The position numbers were made by a program, and so were the translations under genes. Of a stretch of 64,000 bases of DNA, positions 47,451 through 56,702 are shown piece by piece. Below the pieces are notes generated by a model. That model saw nothing but the letters and a program-made list of their open reading frames with translations. It was not told the DNA's origin and did no database searches. The DNA comes from Actinomycetaceae bacterium (GTDB taxonomy: Bacteria > Actinomycetota > Actinomycetes > Actinomycetales > Actinomycetaceae), in assembly GCA_030537615.1 (NCBI GenBank), contig JAUNVP010000003.1:1-64000 (forward strand), in the 5' to 3' direction. Each line of letters starts with the position of its first letter. The first letter of the stretch is position 1.

Positions 47451-47763
47451 GGCACCCCCAATCTCATCCCAATAAGGCTTGATTTGAACACTAATGCTCA
47501 ACAGTAGTTTACCCACATGGCAAATGCGAAAGGATACCGCAACACGAGGTTATGGGCCGGTTCCTCCGTGCGGAGGAATATAGGAGGCCGAGACTTCTTT
47601 ATCCGCGTGAAAAGCTATAACGGTGCAGTGTGTGAAAAGCCGTAGATGGTGCGCTGTGTTCGGGGGTTTTGGTCTGTGTGCCCAGAGGGAAAGAATTTGC
47701 CAGCACACACCGCGAATAGATATAGTTTCAACGCGTTTAGTAGCAAATCTTGCACTATTACCT
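47451..47763. promoter_or_regulatory. Divergent region upstream of fhaA and tRNA-Leu
   Basis: About 310 bases without a gene. It should carry the promoter of the long fhaA operon (minus) and of tRNA-Leu (plus), but I can fix neither. A perfect hairpin TTCCTCCG-TG-CGGAGGAA lies at 47561-47578. Confidence 0.45.
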
Positions 47764-47847
47764 GCGCGGGTGGCGGAATAGGTAGACGCGCACGGTTCAG
47801 GTCCGTGTGCCCTTGCGGGCATGGGGGTTCGACTCCCCCCTCGCGCA
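47764..47847 (+). tRNA. leuT: tRNA-Leu (CAG anticodon)
   Basis: A class II tRNA of 84 bases: acceptor GCGCGGG/CTCGCGC (one G-U), anticodon arm CACGG-TTCAGGT-CCGTG with CAG at 47798-47800, a variable arm TGCCCTTGCGGGCA, and T arm GGGGGTTCGACTCCCCC. No CCA is encoded. Confidence 0.96.
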
Positions 47848-47849
47848 CA

Positions 47850-47874
47850 AAAACCCCGGCATTGCCGGGGTTTT
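47850..47874 (+). terminator. Terminator of tRNA-Leu
   Basis: AAAACCCCGGC-ATT-GCCGGGGTTTT, an 11-bp perfect stem followed by CTTGTT, directly after the tRNA. Confidence 0.95.
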
Positions 47875-47958
47875 CTTGTTCTTCGGATTCTGGTTGGGCC
47901 CTGGTAGGGCGATGGTTGAGGCAATGGGCTCTCTCTATATTGGTCCCGTGCTGTTGGA

Positions 47959-48017
47959 GAGAGCCTACGAGGGGGTCTCGGCTCACTCTCGCTGTATTTC
48001 GGCGGTTGTAGGCTCTC
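47959..48017. repeat. Inverted repeat at the end of the amidotransferase gene
   Basis: GAGAGCCTAC at 47959-47968 and GTAGGCTCTC at 48008-48017 are complementary, with 39 bases between. It lies just past the stop of the minus-strand amidotransferase gene and may help terminate it; the long loop makes that weak. Confidence 0.35.
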
Positions 48018-48019
48018 CC

Positions 48020-48805
48020 TTACGTGACAGACGGGTCGGTCAGCCACTGCGCGATGCGGCAGGATAGCTCGCGTAATGCACTCGCGTGTGCTCGGTATTC
48101 ACTGAGATACCGGGGAAGGTTCTCCGGTTCATCGGCGCTATACCACTCGGTGATGAGGTGGGTATTAACCTCGGGGTGGAACTGGACAGAAATGGCTGAA
48201 CCGATTCGCATGGCTTGTAAATATCGGCTGGAGGTCGCAAGAGCGACTGCTTGTGGTGGCATCACAGTCACAGCATCAGCATGATCTTCAAAAACGACGG
48301 CCGGCGATTTGATTGCGTCAACGAATGGGTCGCCGGTCACCCACTCAATCGGTGTGACTGATTGTTCTTTGCCGGCCGGATCCGCGACGCTGACCCGCCC
48401 TCCTCGCGCGACGGCTAGGAGCTGGTGGCCCAGACAGATTCCGAGGAGTTTGGTTCCCGACATACTTGCGCGGCTCATCAACTGGCGCAAGGACCCAAAC
48501 CAGGGGGCGACTTCGTCGGCATAGGCGTTCATCGTACCGCCAAGGATGACGATAGGGTCGTCCGGTTCGAATGTATCGAAGAAGTCAGTCGGATAACGCC
48601 ATGCTTCAATAACATGCGTTTCGACACCGAGGGAGCGCACGTCGATCGCGAGCTGAGCGGCATGAACGCGCGGCTCGTTCTGAATGAAGTAGACGCGACG
48701 AACCCGTTGGGATGCTGCTGGTGGAGATGGTGCGTGAGAGGCTGAATCGGGGGTCACATCGCTCATGCTCAACGAAGTAGTGGAATCGGGAACCGATGGA
48801 ATCAC
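48020..48805 (-). CDS. Type 1 glutamine amidotransferase family protein
   Basis: A 261-residue class I amidotransferase-like protein. The nucleophile Cys is in LLGICLGHQLLAVARGG and the His-x-Glu in ISVQFHPEVNTHLI; PIVILGGTMNAY begins the oxyanion strand. It matches the stand-alone GMP synthase-like GATase family (YfeJ-like), whose acceptor is often unknown. The N-terminal 30 residues are Ser/Pro/Thr-rich and may not be translated; GTG 48805 and ATG 48766 are both possible. It is divergent from the beta-CASP gene. Confidence 0.85.
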   Translation of the reverse strand: MIPSVPDSTTSLSMSDVTPDSASHAPSPPAASQRVRRVYFIQNEPRVHAAQLAIDVRSLGVETHVIEAWRYPTDFFDTFEPDDPIVILGGTMNAYADEVAPWFGSLRQLMSRASMSGTKLLGICLGHQLLAVARGGRVSVADPAGKEQSVTPIEWVTGDPFVDAIKSPAVVFEDHADAVTVMPPQAVALATSSRYLQAMRIGSAISVQFHPEVNTHLITEWYSADEPENLPRYLSEYRAHASALRELSCRIAQWLTDPSVT

Positions 48806-48889
48806 ACAATTAGTCTATCGGCGGTGAAGCGGACGACCTCACCGATATGTCTTCACACACTCCGAAGTGATCTGCGTCATACTGGACGT

Positions 48890-50314
48890 ATGGGATCACC
48901 GGATACAGCCTCGCCACCAGTTACGCTCCGATTTCTCGGTGCCGCAGGCACGGTCACCGGGTCGAAATATCTGCTGTCGATCGGTAACCGCCACATTCTC
49001 GTCGATGCGGGTATGTTTCAAGGTGACAAAAAATGGCGCGAACGAAACTGGCGTCCCTTTCCGCATCCAGCTCACGAGATTACGGACATCCTCATTACCC
49101 ACGCGCATATGGATCACGTCGGGTATCTTCCCGCGCTTGTTAAAGAAGGGTTTTCCGGCACCATTTGGGCAACTCCGGGAACTATCCGGCTCACCCAGAT
49201 TGTGTTGCGCGACGCCGGATACCTGCAGGTCATGGAGGCCCGCGAAGCCCAAAAGGGTGGGTATTCGAAGCATGCTGACCCGAAACCGCTGTATACGCCC
49301 GAGGACGTGGAAGTCACACTGACGATGCTTAGAGCAGTTGATTACGATCAACCGCTCGACCTCGACGATGACATTTGTGCGACGTGGGTGAGGGCGGGAC
49401 ATATCCTCGGATCGGCTTCCATTCACCTTCAAATTGATTCCCGCTCCGTGCTGTTCTCCGGCGATCTAGGCAGACATGATCCCCCCGTGCTCAAACCGCG
49501 AGCCAAGCCACCGGCTGCTGATTGGGTTCTGATGGAATCGACCTACGGAGATCGGGAGCATGCTGAACCTGACCGACCTCACGAAAATATGGCTGCTGCC
49601 ATTCGCCGGACGGTAGAGCGCGGCGGGCACATCCTCATGCCCGCATTCGCTATCGACCGGACGGAGGCTGTGCTCAAAGCGATCACCGATCTCATGAGAG
49701 CAAAACGGATCCCTTCCATTCCCGTGTTTGTTGATTCGCCGATGGGGCTCAATGCTCTCGACGTCTACCGGGATCTCAGTTTGGACGAGCTGAAAGACGA
49801 TATCGAGATTGACGATTTCCTCGGAATTCCGCAGCTAACCGAGGCGCGCACGAGTGACGATTCCAAACGCATCAATACCTTTCGCCACTCGTGCATTATC
49901 GTGTCGTCCTCAGGAATGTTGGAGGGCGGCCGCGTCCTCCACCACCTCGAACGAATACTGCCGGGCAAACAACACTGCCTCATCATTACCGGCTATCAGG
50001 CGACGGGAACTCGCGGACGTGCCCTCATCGACGGGGCGCGGAATGTGAAAATCCACGGACAGTACATTCCGGTGCGCGCGGAGGTCGTGCAAGACCGCGA
50101 GTTTTCAGCGCACGCAGACGCATCCGACCTCATCGACTGGCTCCGCGATCTGGATCGTGAGCCCCATACCGTTTTCCTCACTCATGGGGAGGGGCGAGCC
50201 TCGCGTGCGCTCGCGGAGAGAATTACCGAAGAGCTCGGCTGGAACGTGGTCTTACCGGGCCATGGCGAAGTCGTCTCGCTACGCCCCATTCGACGGGAAG
50301 GCAACCAGACTTAA
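48890..50314 (+). CDS. Metallo-beta-lactamase fold beta-CASP RNA nuclease-like protein
   Basis: A 474-residue protein of the CPSF/RNase J-like group. LRFLGAAGTVTGSKYLL begins the fold. The metal site is THAHMDHVGYLP, with FSGDLGRHDPPVL and MESTYGDREHAEP as further ligand-bearing segments. The beta-CASP insert follows, then CIIVSSSGMLEGGRVLHHLE, EFSAHADASDLIDWL and VFLTHGE. This order is that of prokaryotic CPSF73-like exonucleases or endonucleases; its RNA target is unknown. ATG 48890 gives the family start; the frame is open to 48824. No clear ribosome binding site precedes it, so a leaderless message is possible. Confidence 0.9.
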   Translation: MGSPDTASPPVTLRFLGAAGTVTGSKYLLSIGNRHILVDAGMFQGDKKWRERNWRPFPHPAHEITDILITHAHMDHVGYLPALVKEGFSGTIWATPGTIRLTQIVLRDAGYLQVMEAREAQKGGYSKHADPKPLYTPEDVEVTLTMLRAVDYDQPLDLDDDICATWVRAGHILGSASIHLQIDSRSVLFSGDLGRHDPPVLKPRAKPPAADWVLMESTYGDREHAEPDRPHENMAAAIRRTVERGGHILMPAFAIDRTEAVLKAITDLMRAKRIPSIPVFVDSPMGLNALDVYRDLSLDELKDDIEIDDFLGIPQLTEARTSDDSKRINTFRHSCIIVSSSGMLEGGRVLHHLERILPGKQHCLIITGYQATGTRGRALIDGARNVKIHGQYIPVRAEVVQDREFSAHADASDLIDWLRDLDREPHTVFLTHGEGRASRALAERITEELGWNVVLPGHGEVVSLRPIRREGNQT

Positions 50315-50346
50315 CTTCGCGTCTATATTCGTGGCACGATGACAGC

Positions 50347-50613
50347 ATGAAAGCAATCATGACGGTCACCGGCATTGACCACACCGGAATCATCGCCGCT
50401 GTGGCGAGCGCCCTCGCCGAACGCGATGTCAATATCCTCAACGTGTCCCAAACCCTCATGGGGGAGTGGTTCACCATGATCATGCAGCTGGAACTTAACG
50501 AGACCGTTTCTATTCCCGACCTCCAACAGCACATGTCTGCGGTTGAGGCGGAGCAAAAGCTCCAAATCCGTATTCAATCCGAGATGATTTTCCACGAAAT
50601 GCACAGGCTATAG
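50347..50613 (+). CDS. ACT-domain protein (UPF0237 family)
   Basis: A stand-alone ACT domain of 88 residues, MKAIMTVTGIDHTGIIAAVA onwards, with DVNILNVSQTLMGEWFTM typical of UPF0237. Such proteins are almost always encoded with a UPF0210 (DUF711) partner, as here, with 3 bases between them. They presumably sense an amino acid or related ligand for the partner. The ATG lies 32 bp past the beta-CASP gene with no strong ribosome binding site. Confidence 0.93.
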   Translation: MKAIMTVTGIDHTGIIAAVASALAERDVNILNVSQTLMGEWFTMIMQLELNETVSIPDLQQHMSAVEAEQKLQIRIQSEMIFHEMHRL

Positions 50614-50616
50614 GAC

Positions 50617-51975
50617 ATGGATACAACTGACCACATCCTCGAAACCATTCGAATGATCGAGGAAGATAAGTTCGATATCCGCACGGTAACGATGGGGATC
50701 TCTCTTCTCGACTGCGCCGATTCGCATACCGATAGGGCGTGCGAGCGGATCTATCAGCGCATCACTACCCAAGCTGCTCGTTTAGTCGAGGTGGCGAAGG
50801 AAGTCGAGGCCGAACTCGGTGTTCCGATCATTAATAAGCGCATATCGGTCACGCCAATTGCACTCATTGCCGGAGCATCAGACCCAGAGAACTATCTCGC
50901 CTATGCGCGCACCCTGGATCGCGCGGCCAAATCCGTCGGTGTTGATTTTATCGGCGGTTATTCGGCGCTCGTTGAGAAAGGCGCCACGTCAGCAGAAAAA
51001 GCTCTGCTTGACTCGATTGCTCCCGCGCTCGCAGAAACGGACGTGGTCTGCGCGTCGGTTAATGTCGGATCATCGCGTGCCGGGATTAATATGTCTGCGG
51101 TTGCCCAGATGGGACGGGTCATGAAAGAGGCCGCAGAACTGACGGCTGATCGCAGCGGGATCGGAGCCGCAAAACTTGTGGTTTTCGCCAATGCAGTGGG
51201 AGACAATCCGTTTATGGCGGGTGCATTCCACGGCGTTGAGGAACCTGATACCGTCGTCTCCGTTGGTGTTTCCGGGCCGGGCGTTGTTAAACGTGCGTTG
51301 GAGAATGTTCGGGGACAATCATTTGGAGCCATGGCGGCGGAAGTTAAGCGCGCCGCCTTTAAGATCACCCGCGTCGGACAACTCGTTGGCCGTTTGGTTG
51401 CCGAGCGTCTCGGGGTTGAGTTCGGAATCGTTGACCTTTCGCTTGCCCCCACTGCGGAAGTCGGAGATTCGGTTGCGCATATTCTTGAGGAAATGGGTGT
51501 CGAAAAAGTTGGTGCACCGGGTACCACCGCGGCCCTTGCCCTCCTCAACGACGCGGTGAAGAAAGGCGGCCTCATGGCGTGCAGTCACGTCGGCGGACTG
51601 TCCGGCTCCTTCATCCCCGTCTCGGAGGATATTGGCATGATTGAGGCTGTGCGCGCGGGGGCTATCAATTTGGAAAAGCTTGAGGCGATGACCGCAATCT
51701 GTTCCGTTGGTCTCGATATGGTGGCTGTTCCGGGTGATACCTCTGCCGAAACGTTGGCCGGGCTGATTGCAGATGAAGCGGCAATCGGAGTGATGAACCA
51801 CAAGACCACGGCGGTTCGTATCATTGCCGTACCGGGAACCAGCGTGGGGGACGAGATTGAGTTCGGCGGATTGCTCGGGCGGGCTCCCGTGTTGCCAGTT
51901 TCTCGGTTCTCATCGGCTGATTTAGTTCAGCGCGGCGGCCGCCTTCCAGCACCGGTACACGGCTTCAGGAACTAG
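50617..51975 (+). CDS. PFL family protein (UPF0210, DUF711)
   Basis: A 452-residue protein of the DUF711/UPF0210 family, which has a glycyl-radical-like barrel but lacks the radical loop. Recognisable parts are [47 protein letters not shown] and [16 protein letters not shown], ending with [21 protein letters not shown]-like text ([18 protein letters not shown]). Its reaction is not established. The ACT-domain gene immediately upstream is its usual partner. Confidence 0.93.
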   Translation: MDTTDHILETIRMIEEDKFDIRTVTMGISLLDCADSHTDRACERIYQRITTQAARLVEVAKEVEAELGVPIINKRISVTPIALIAGASDPENYLAYARTLDRAAKSVGVDFIGGYSALVEKGATSAEKALLDSIAPALAETDVVCASVNVGSSRAGINMSAVAQMGRVMKEAAELTADRSGIGAAKLVVFANAVGDNPFMAGAFHGVEEPDTVVSVGVSGPGVVKRALENVRGQSFGAMAAEVKRAAFKITRVGQLVGRLVAERLGVEFGIVDLSLAPTAEVGDSVAHILEEMGVEKVGAPGTTAALALLNDAVKKGGLMACSHVGGLSGSFIPVSEDIGMIEAVRAGAINLEKLEAMTAICSVGLDMVAVPGDTSAETLAGLIADEAAIGVMNHKTTAVRIIAVPGTSVGDEIEFGGLLGRAPVLPVSRFSSADLVQRGGRLPAPVHGFRN

Positions 51976-52027
51976 CCCGGACTACACTGAGGTCTAGTGA
52001 GTCGGCTACCGAGGGAAGGGTAAGGAT

Positions 52028-53080
52028 ATGTCGAACCGCGTGCCTCTTTCAGTTCTTGACCTCGCTCCGGCCTCAGAAGGATTGGGGCGCAAGGCAGCGC
52101 TCGATGATTCGTTGACGCTCGCGGTTGAGGCCGAAGATACCGGCTACTACCGCTATTGGATGGCCGAACACCACGGTTCGCAGACCTTCATGTCGTCGGC
52201 AACCGCGTTACTTCTCGGGCGAGCCGCCGAACATACGTCGACGATTCGATTAGGTTCGGGCGGTGTTATGCTCCCGAATCACTCGCCACTGATGGTCGCC
52301 GAATACTACGGAACGCTCGCCACGATTTACGGTGAACGATTCGATCTCGGGCTGGGGCGTGCTCCGGGGACAGATCCGATTACGGCGGCCGCACTGCGAC
52401 GCGGTAGCGCCGACCTCAATGACTTCGCTGGAGATATTGCCCGTCTCGTTTCTTATCTTTCACCGTCACCCGTCAACTCGGACAACCGACTGTCGGGAGC
52501 GGAAGCTGCCGCCCTGGGGATTCAACCAAGCCCTTCGCACATCCACCGCCACGTTCGAGCAATACCCGGTGAAGGCACGCGCGTGCCGCTATGGATGCTC
52601 GGTTCGTCAACGGGTGGAGCACAGGTGGCGGCATCACTCGGCTTACCGTTCAGTTTTGCGTCGCACTTTGCGCCGAAATACCTTGGACAAGCGTTAGCAA
52701 CCTATCGAGCGTACTTCCAGGCGAACCCTGACACGGCGCAAGTAGAACAACCGCACACCATGGCGGGGGTCAATGTTCTCGTGGCCCCGACGCAATCCGA
52801 GGCTGATGAGCTATTCACCTCCTACCAGTTGATGAAAGCGCGACTGCGACGTGGGGCTGCTGGCCCTCTCGGGAGGCCCCAGCCGACTCACACGATTGAT
52901 CGCACTAAGCAGTCTCTCGATCCGACAGCTTTCGTCGGACCGCCCGACAGAGTAGTTGACGCAATTGACGAAATGGTGGAGAGCTACGAGCTTGACGAAG
53001 TGATCGTCACATCATATGCCTGGGATCCGCAGCTTCGGCGTCGCTCCTACCGCCTTCTAGCGCAAGCGTGGAACGCATGA
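52028..53080 (+). CDS. LLM-class flavin-dependent oxidoreductase
   Basis: A 350-residue luciferase-like monooxygenase family protein (MsnO8 type). PLSVLDLAPASEG opens the barrel, with YYRYWMAEHHGSQTF, IRLGSGGVMLPNHSPLMVAE, RFDLGLGRAPGTDP and VPLWMLGSSTGGAQVAASLG. It probably binds FMN, but the substrate is unknown. GGGAAGGGTAAGGAT precedes the ATG. Its stop overlaps the next gene as ATGA, coupling it to an ADP-ribosylglycohydrolase-like protein. Confidence 0.92.
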   Translation: MSNRVPLSVLDLAPASEGLGRKAALDDSLTLAVEAEDTGYYRYWMAEHHGSQTFMSSATALLLGRAAEHTSTIRLGSGGVMLPNHSPLMVAEYYGTLATIYGERFDLGLGRAPGTDPITAAALRRGSADLNDFAGDIARLVSYLSPSPVNSDNRLSGAEAAALGIQPSPSHIHRHVRAIPGEGTRVPLWMLGSSTGGAQVAASLGLPFSFASHFAPKYLGQALATYRAYFQANPDTAQVEQPHTMAGVNVLVAPTQSEADELFTSYQLMKARLRRGAAGPLGRPQPTHTIDRTKQSLDPTAFVGPPDRVVDAIDEMVESYELDEVIVTSYAWDPQLRRRSYRLLAQAWNA

Positions 53081-54312
53081 GTGAGCCTTCGCATCCGCCG
53101 ACCGAACTACTCGCGGGTGAAGGGGTGCGGCTCGACCGCTTCTACGCAGATCTGGCATTAGCTGGTGTCGGCTCACTGACCGCATTCGCATGTGGCTCCG
53201 CGCTCGGCATTCCATGGGAATTGCAAGCGGCTCCCCGCACTACCGACGAGCTTCAGATGAACGGTCGTGACCCGTTTCTAGCCGGAGAGTGGGGCACGGA
53301 CGTTCAACTTGCTCTCTGTGTAGCTGAGGTTGCCGGTGCTGGCGCACACAGTTTGGAAGAAATGTGCGAGGCGATTGCTCGGCGAATTGTCGCCTGGTAT
53401 GAAACTGACCCAGTGCACGTTCCGATGGGGTTGCAGCGGGTTATCTCGCTCGCTCTCGATCCACTGATTGCCCCCTCGACAGCCACAGAACGCTTGCTGA
53501 GAGTGGGTTGTGGACAGTTGGGGCGAGACGGGTTCTCCTATGCCCGTGCTTTGCGAGAAGTGGCACGGTATCGTCAAGAAGCGACACGTATTACTGAGCG
53601 GATGGTGGAGAACTTTGGATTGGCGCTCATGGTTCCGGTGGCTTTGGCGTCGGTGGCAGATGACGTGGAATGTAGTCGCACGGCCATTGCTGTGTCAACT
53701 ATGACAACTGCTGATGATTTCTCTCTCGCGCTCAACCTGTCTTTTGCCCACGCTGTACGAAACACGATAATTGCCTCCGCACACGGTGTTCCCTGGACCG
53801 AAGCCGTGCGGTTTGATCACGCAATTGCAACGGCAATTGAACAAGGCGAGTACGCGCTGGGTGGTCTGGAAATCGACGGGGTCCAGGTTCTCGACGAAGA
53901 CGGATTCTCACCGCGGGTCGTTAATCAACTAGAAGACTTAGCATCGCAATGCGCGTCAGGTCTGGGGCAAGGATCTTCCGGCGGCGTAGGCACAGGATTG
54001 GATGCTGTATCGGCTTTTCGGCGGGTGGTAGCCGCCATTGAGACGGCTCGGTGGGAAGTACATCGTAATCCTCACCTGACCCCGGTGCGTGTCGGTATCG
54101 AACAAGCCGTTCGCGCCGGGGGAGACACCGACACCGTGGCAGCTTTGTGCGGAGCGATAATGGGGGCGGCGTGCGGCGCGTCCGCAGTGCCATCCGAGTG
54201 GGTATCAACCATTTGGGGATGGCCGGGTCTGAGGGCGGACGGACTACGCGATCTCGCAACAGCATGCGTTTACAGCGGCTTGGCTAGGACTGCGCAACTA
54301 CCTTCTCAGTGA
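53077..54312 (+). CDS. ADP-ribosylglycohydrolase family protein with altered metal motif
   Basis: A 411-residue DraG/ARH-like all-helical protein. AFACGSALGIPWE is the first motif (usually GDALG.P.E). AGGDTDTVAALCGAIMGAAC is the canonical C-terminal metal motif. The first metal motif, normally WTDDT, reads GEWGTDVQLALCVAEV: of Thr-Asp-Asp-Thr only the second Asp is kept. In known enzymes those residues bind the paired Mg or Mn ions, so activity may be changed or lost. ATG 53077 overlaps the monooxygenase stop. GTG 53068 also opens the frame. Confidence 0.8.
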   Translation: MSEPSHPPTELLAGEGVRLDRFYADLALAGVGSLTAFACGSALGIPWELQAAPRTTDELQMNGRDPFLAGEWGTDVQLALCVAEVAGAGAHSLEEMCEAIARRIVAWYETDPVHVPMGLQRVISLALDPLIAPSTATERLLRVGCGQLGRDGFSYARALREVARYRQEATRITERMVENFGLALMVPVALASVADDVECSRTAIAVSTMTTADDFSLALNLSFAHAVRNTIIASAHGVPWTEAVRFDHAIATAIEQGEYALGGLEIDGVQVLDEDGFSPRVVNQLEDLASQCASGLGQGSSGGVGTGLDAVSAFRRVVAAIETARWEVHRNPHLTPVRVGIEQAVRAGGDTDTVAALCGAIMGAACGASAVPSEWVSTIWGWPGLRADGLRDLATACVYSGLARTAQLPSQ

Positions 54313-54339
54313 CCAAAACCGCTATTCGAGTTTTGGTCA
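54310..54339 (+). terminator. Hairpin after the ADP-ribosylglycohydrolase gene
   Basis: TGACCAAAAC and GTTTTGGTCA form a perfect 10-bp stem with a 10-base loop, starting at the gene's stop codon. No T-run follows, so it may be a weak terminator, or an element before the nhaC gene. Confidence 0.5.
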
Positions 54340-54365
54340 AGGCGAGGGTTTGGTAGCGTCAAAGC

Positions 54366-55781
54366 GTGGAAAAATCACGTGCTCATGAACCGAACTTCGT
54401 TCCGGCAGCACTGACTCTCCTCACTGTTGTTGCTGTGATTTCGATCGGCCTACTCGTATTCGAGGCCGATTTACACCTCCTCATGCTCGGTGCTCTCATC
54501 ATCGTCGCGGTCAGCGCGCTGACCATGGCGCGGCGCTCCCCGAGAGATATTGCATCCGCCATGATCCGCGGGGTGTGGCGAGCCCGCGTCGCCCTGATCA
54601 TCTTCATTCTCATCGGCGCGCTCATTGCTTCTTTAATCCAAGCGGGGACGGTAGCAACCCTCATTTATTGGGGAGTGACACTCATCAGCCCCGGATGGTT
54701 TCTCCCGACGGCGCTGATCCTGTGTTGCCTCATGTCAATAGCCACCGGCACTGCGTGGGGAACCGCTGGCACAGCAGGAGTTGTTCTCATCGGTATTGGA
54801 TCAGCGATGGGACTCCCGCTCCCGATCGTTGCCGGCGTTGTTGTTTCGGGTGCCTGTTTTGGTGACAAAATGTCACCGGTCTCCGATACGACCAACCTCG
54901 CTGCCATGGCCGCTGAAACCGACCTGTACCGTCATATTCGCTCAATGACCTACACGACCGGCCCCACATTCATCATCGCGTTAGCGGCGTTTGCCCTCGC
55001 AGGACAGCAGTTCCATGCTCACGCACTGCCCGCCGCCGACTTGGCCAGGCTGACGGATGCTATCGAGTCCACATTCCACGTCGGTTGGCTCACAACCATT
55101 CCGTTTGTTGTTCTCATCGGCATGGGGATTGCTCGTATCAAGGCGGTCTATACGATGGCTGCCACGACGGTCGCGGCTGTGATCACTGCCATCTGGGTAC
55201 AGGGTGTTGATCTGGGGCCGGTGTTGCAGGCGCTGTGGCAAGGAGCACCGGCAGATACGGGAGTTGATTCCCTCGACTCGCTGTTTTCTCGCGGCGGCGT
55301 GACGTCAATGTGGTTCACTCTCGTTCTCTCGGTTCAGGCGCTTGCCCTCGGTGGCACACTGTCCGACTTCGGGTACATGCGTTCGGTTATCCGAGGGTTA
55401 CTCGCTCGAGTGCGACGCACGGGATCACTCGTCACAACAACGATTGCATCTGCTCTCGTTGGAAATCTCGGCATGGGAGAGGCCTATATGTCGATCGTGC
55501 TTGGAGGACAATTGTTTTCCACGAAATACGATGAACTTCAGATCGATCGCGCTGTCCTATCGCGATCGCTCGAAGAAGGAGCCACCCTCACCACCCCGCT
55601 CATTCCCTGGACCACAGCGGGAGTTTTTTTCGCCACGACTCTCGGAGTGCCAACCACTGACTACCTTCCGTTCGCGTGGCTCAACCTACTTAATCCGCTT
55701 ATGGGCGCACTCTTCGCTTACCTCGGGTGGGGCCTAATGAGGTCGGAGCGCGAAACAAGCCCTGAGCTTGCTCAGAGGTGA
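54366..55781 (+). CDS. nhaC: NhaC-family Na+/H+ antiporter
   Basis: A 471-residue polytopic protein with about eleven helices. GTAWGTAGTAGVVLIGIG and GACFGDKMSPVSDTTNLAAM are the diagnostic NhaC segments, with LVGNLGMGEAYMSIVLGGQL and TTPLIPWTTAGVFF further on. NhaC proteins exchange protons for sodium, sometimes with organic acids such as malate or lactate, so the substrate could differ. The GTG start has no visible ribosome binding site. A hairpin lies just upstream. The next gene is convergent. Confidence 0.93.
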   Translation: MEKSRAHEPNFVPAALTLLTVVAVISIGLLVFEADLHLLMLGALIIVAVSALTMARRSPRDIASAMIRGVWRARVALIIFILIGALIASLIQAGTVATLIYWGVTLISPGWFLPTALILCCLMSIATGTAWGTAGTAGVVLIGIGSAMGLPLPIVAGVVVSGACFGDKMSPVSDTTNLAAMAAETDLYRHIRSMTYTTGPTFIIALAAFALAGQQFHAHALPAADLARLTDAIESTFHVGWLTTIPFVVLIGMGIARIKAVYTMAATTVAAVITAIWVQGVDLGPVLQALWQGAPADTGVDSLDSLFSRGGVTSMWFTLVLSVQALALGGTLSDFGYMRSVIRGLLARVRRTGSLVTTTIASALVGNLGMGEAYMSIVLGGQLFSTKYDELQIDRAVLSRSLEEGATLTTPLIPWTTAGVFFATTLGVPTTDYLPFAWLNLLNPLMGALFAYLGWGLMRSERETSPELAQR

Positions 55782-55827
55782 GTAGCTGGCACGACACACT
55801 CGGTCTACTGATCTATCAAGAGGCTTG

Positions 55828-56619
55828 TTACGTGTTCAGTAGAGCGAGCACACCCTCGACACTTGCCTCAGCGGCCTCTTCCGCATCAATGTGGAAGTCC
55901 TGGCCGGCTTGGGGGCCACACAGGTCGGATACCCCTCGCACCGATATAAATGGAACTTCGCACCGAGCACATACGTGAGCGGCGGCAGCGGATTCCATAT
56001 CGGCTCCGATGGCAAGAGGAAAAACCTCACGCATTGATTCAACAGTGTCGGTGGTGATGAACGCGTCGGATGAGGCAACTTGGCCAACTAATACGCGCCT
56101 GCCATCATCGCCAGTGTTTTCAAGCGTCATCGCCAAGTCCGACAGCGTCCGGTCCGCTCGGTGGGCGGCAGGTTCCCCGGGGATCTGGCCGGGAGCGTAG
56201 CCGAACGCAGTGGCATCTGCGCGGGAGTAGACAAACTCCGTACCGATGATGATATCGCGTACGCGAGTATGGGACGCCAGGCCGCCGCAGGTTCCTGCGC
56301 AGATGTAAGCCCGTATACGAGAGTCTAAGATCAGATGCGCGCGCGCTACCGCGGCTGCGGCATTGGTAAGTCCTATGCCAGTCACGAGGACACAGACCGG
56401 GGTACCTCCCACGGTTCCAAGCGTCCACCGATTCGGGCCCACCGACACCGTCGTCGGATCGGTGAGACGAGTCGTGAAAGGTTCAGCCTCAAGTTCCATC
56501 GCGCACGCAATGATCGTGACTTCGTCGTCTAAGAAACGGTGGTTGACCTCAGATATTGCGCACTCAAGTGGATTGTGCGAATGGTTAGGCGTGGTCTGCG
56601 CCGTCCTGGTAGTGTCCAT
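55828..56619 (-). CDS. mtnN: 5'-methylthioadenosine/S-adenosylhomocysteine nucleosidase
   Basis: Hydrolyses MTA and SAH in the methionine cycle and in disposal of SAM by-products. A nonstandard ~35-residue N-terminus precedes TIIACAMELEAEPF, with the catalytic Glu. GIGLTNAAAAVARAHLIL is the substrate loop. GADMESAAAAHVC and FISVRGVSDLCG carry the ribose-binding Met-Glu and the catalytic Asp. Length is 263 residues, above the usual ~230 because of the N-terminal extension, so the true start may be further in, though no internal ATG fits. It is divergent from sdaA, with under 100 bp between. Confidence 0.9.
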   Translation of the reverse strand: MDTTRTAQTTPNHSHNPLECAISEVNHRFLDDEVTIIACAMELEAEPFTTRLTDPTTVSVGPNRWTLGTVGGTPVCVLVTGIGLTNAAAAVARAHLILDSRIRAYICAGTCGGLASHTRVRDIIIGTEFVYSRADATAFGYAPGQIPGEPAAHRADRTLSDLAMTLENTGDDGRRVLVGQVASSDAFITTDTVESMREVFPLAIGADMESAAAAHVCARCEVPFISVRGVSDLCGPQAGQDFHIDAEEAAEASVEGVLALLNT

Positions 56620-56702
56620 AGCAACCTTGTGCAGTAGAGTTCATACCGGCCACATCATGGGCCGTGAGTTTAACCGTAGCAGGTGAGAATACGGAGAGGT
56701 TT

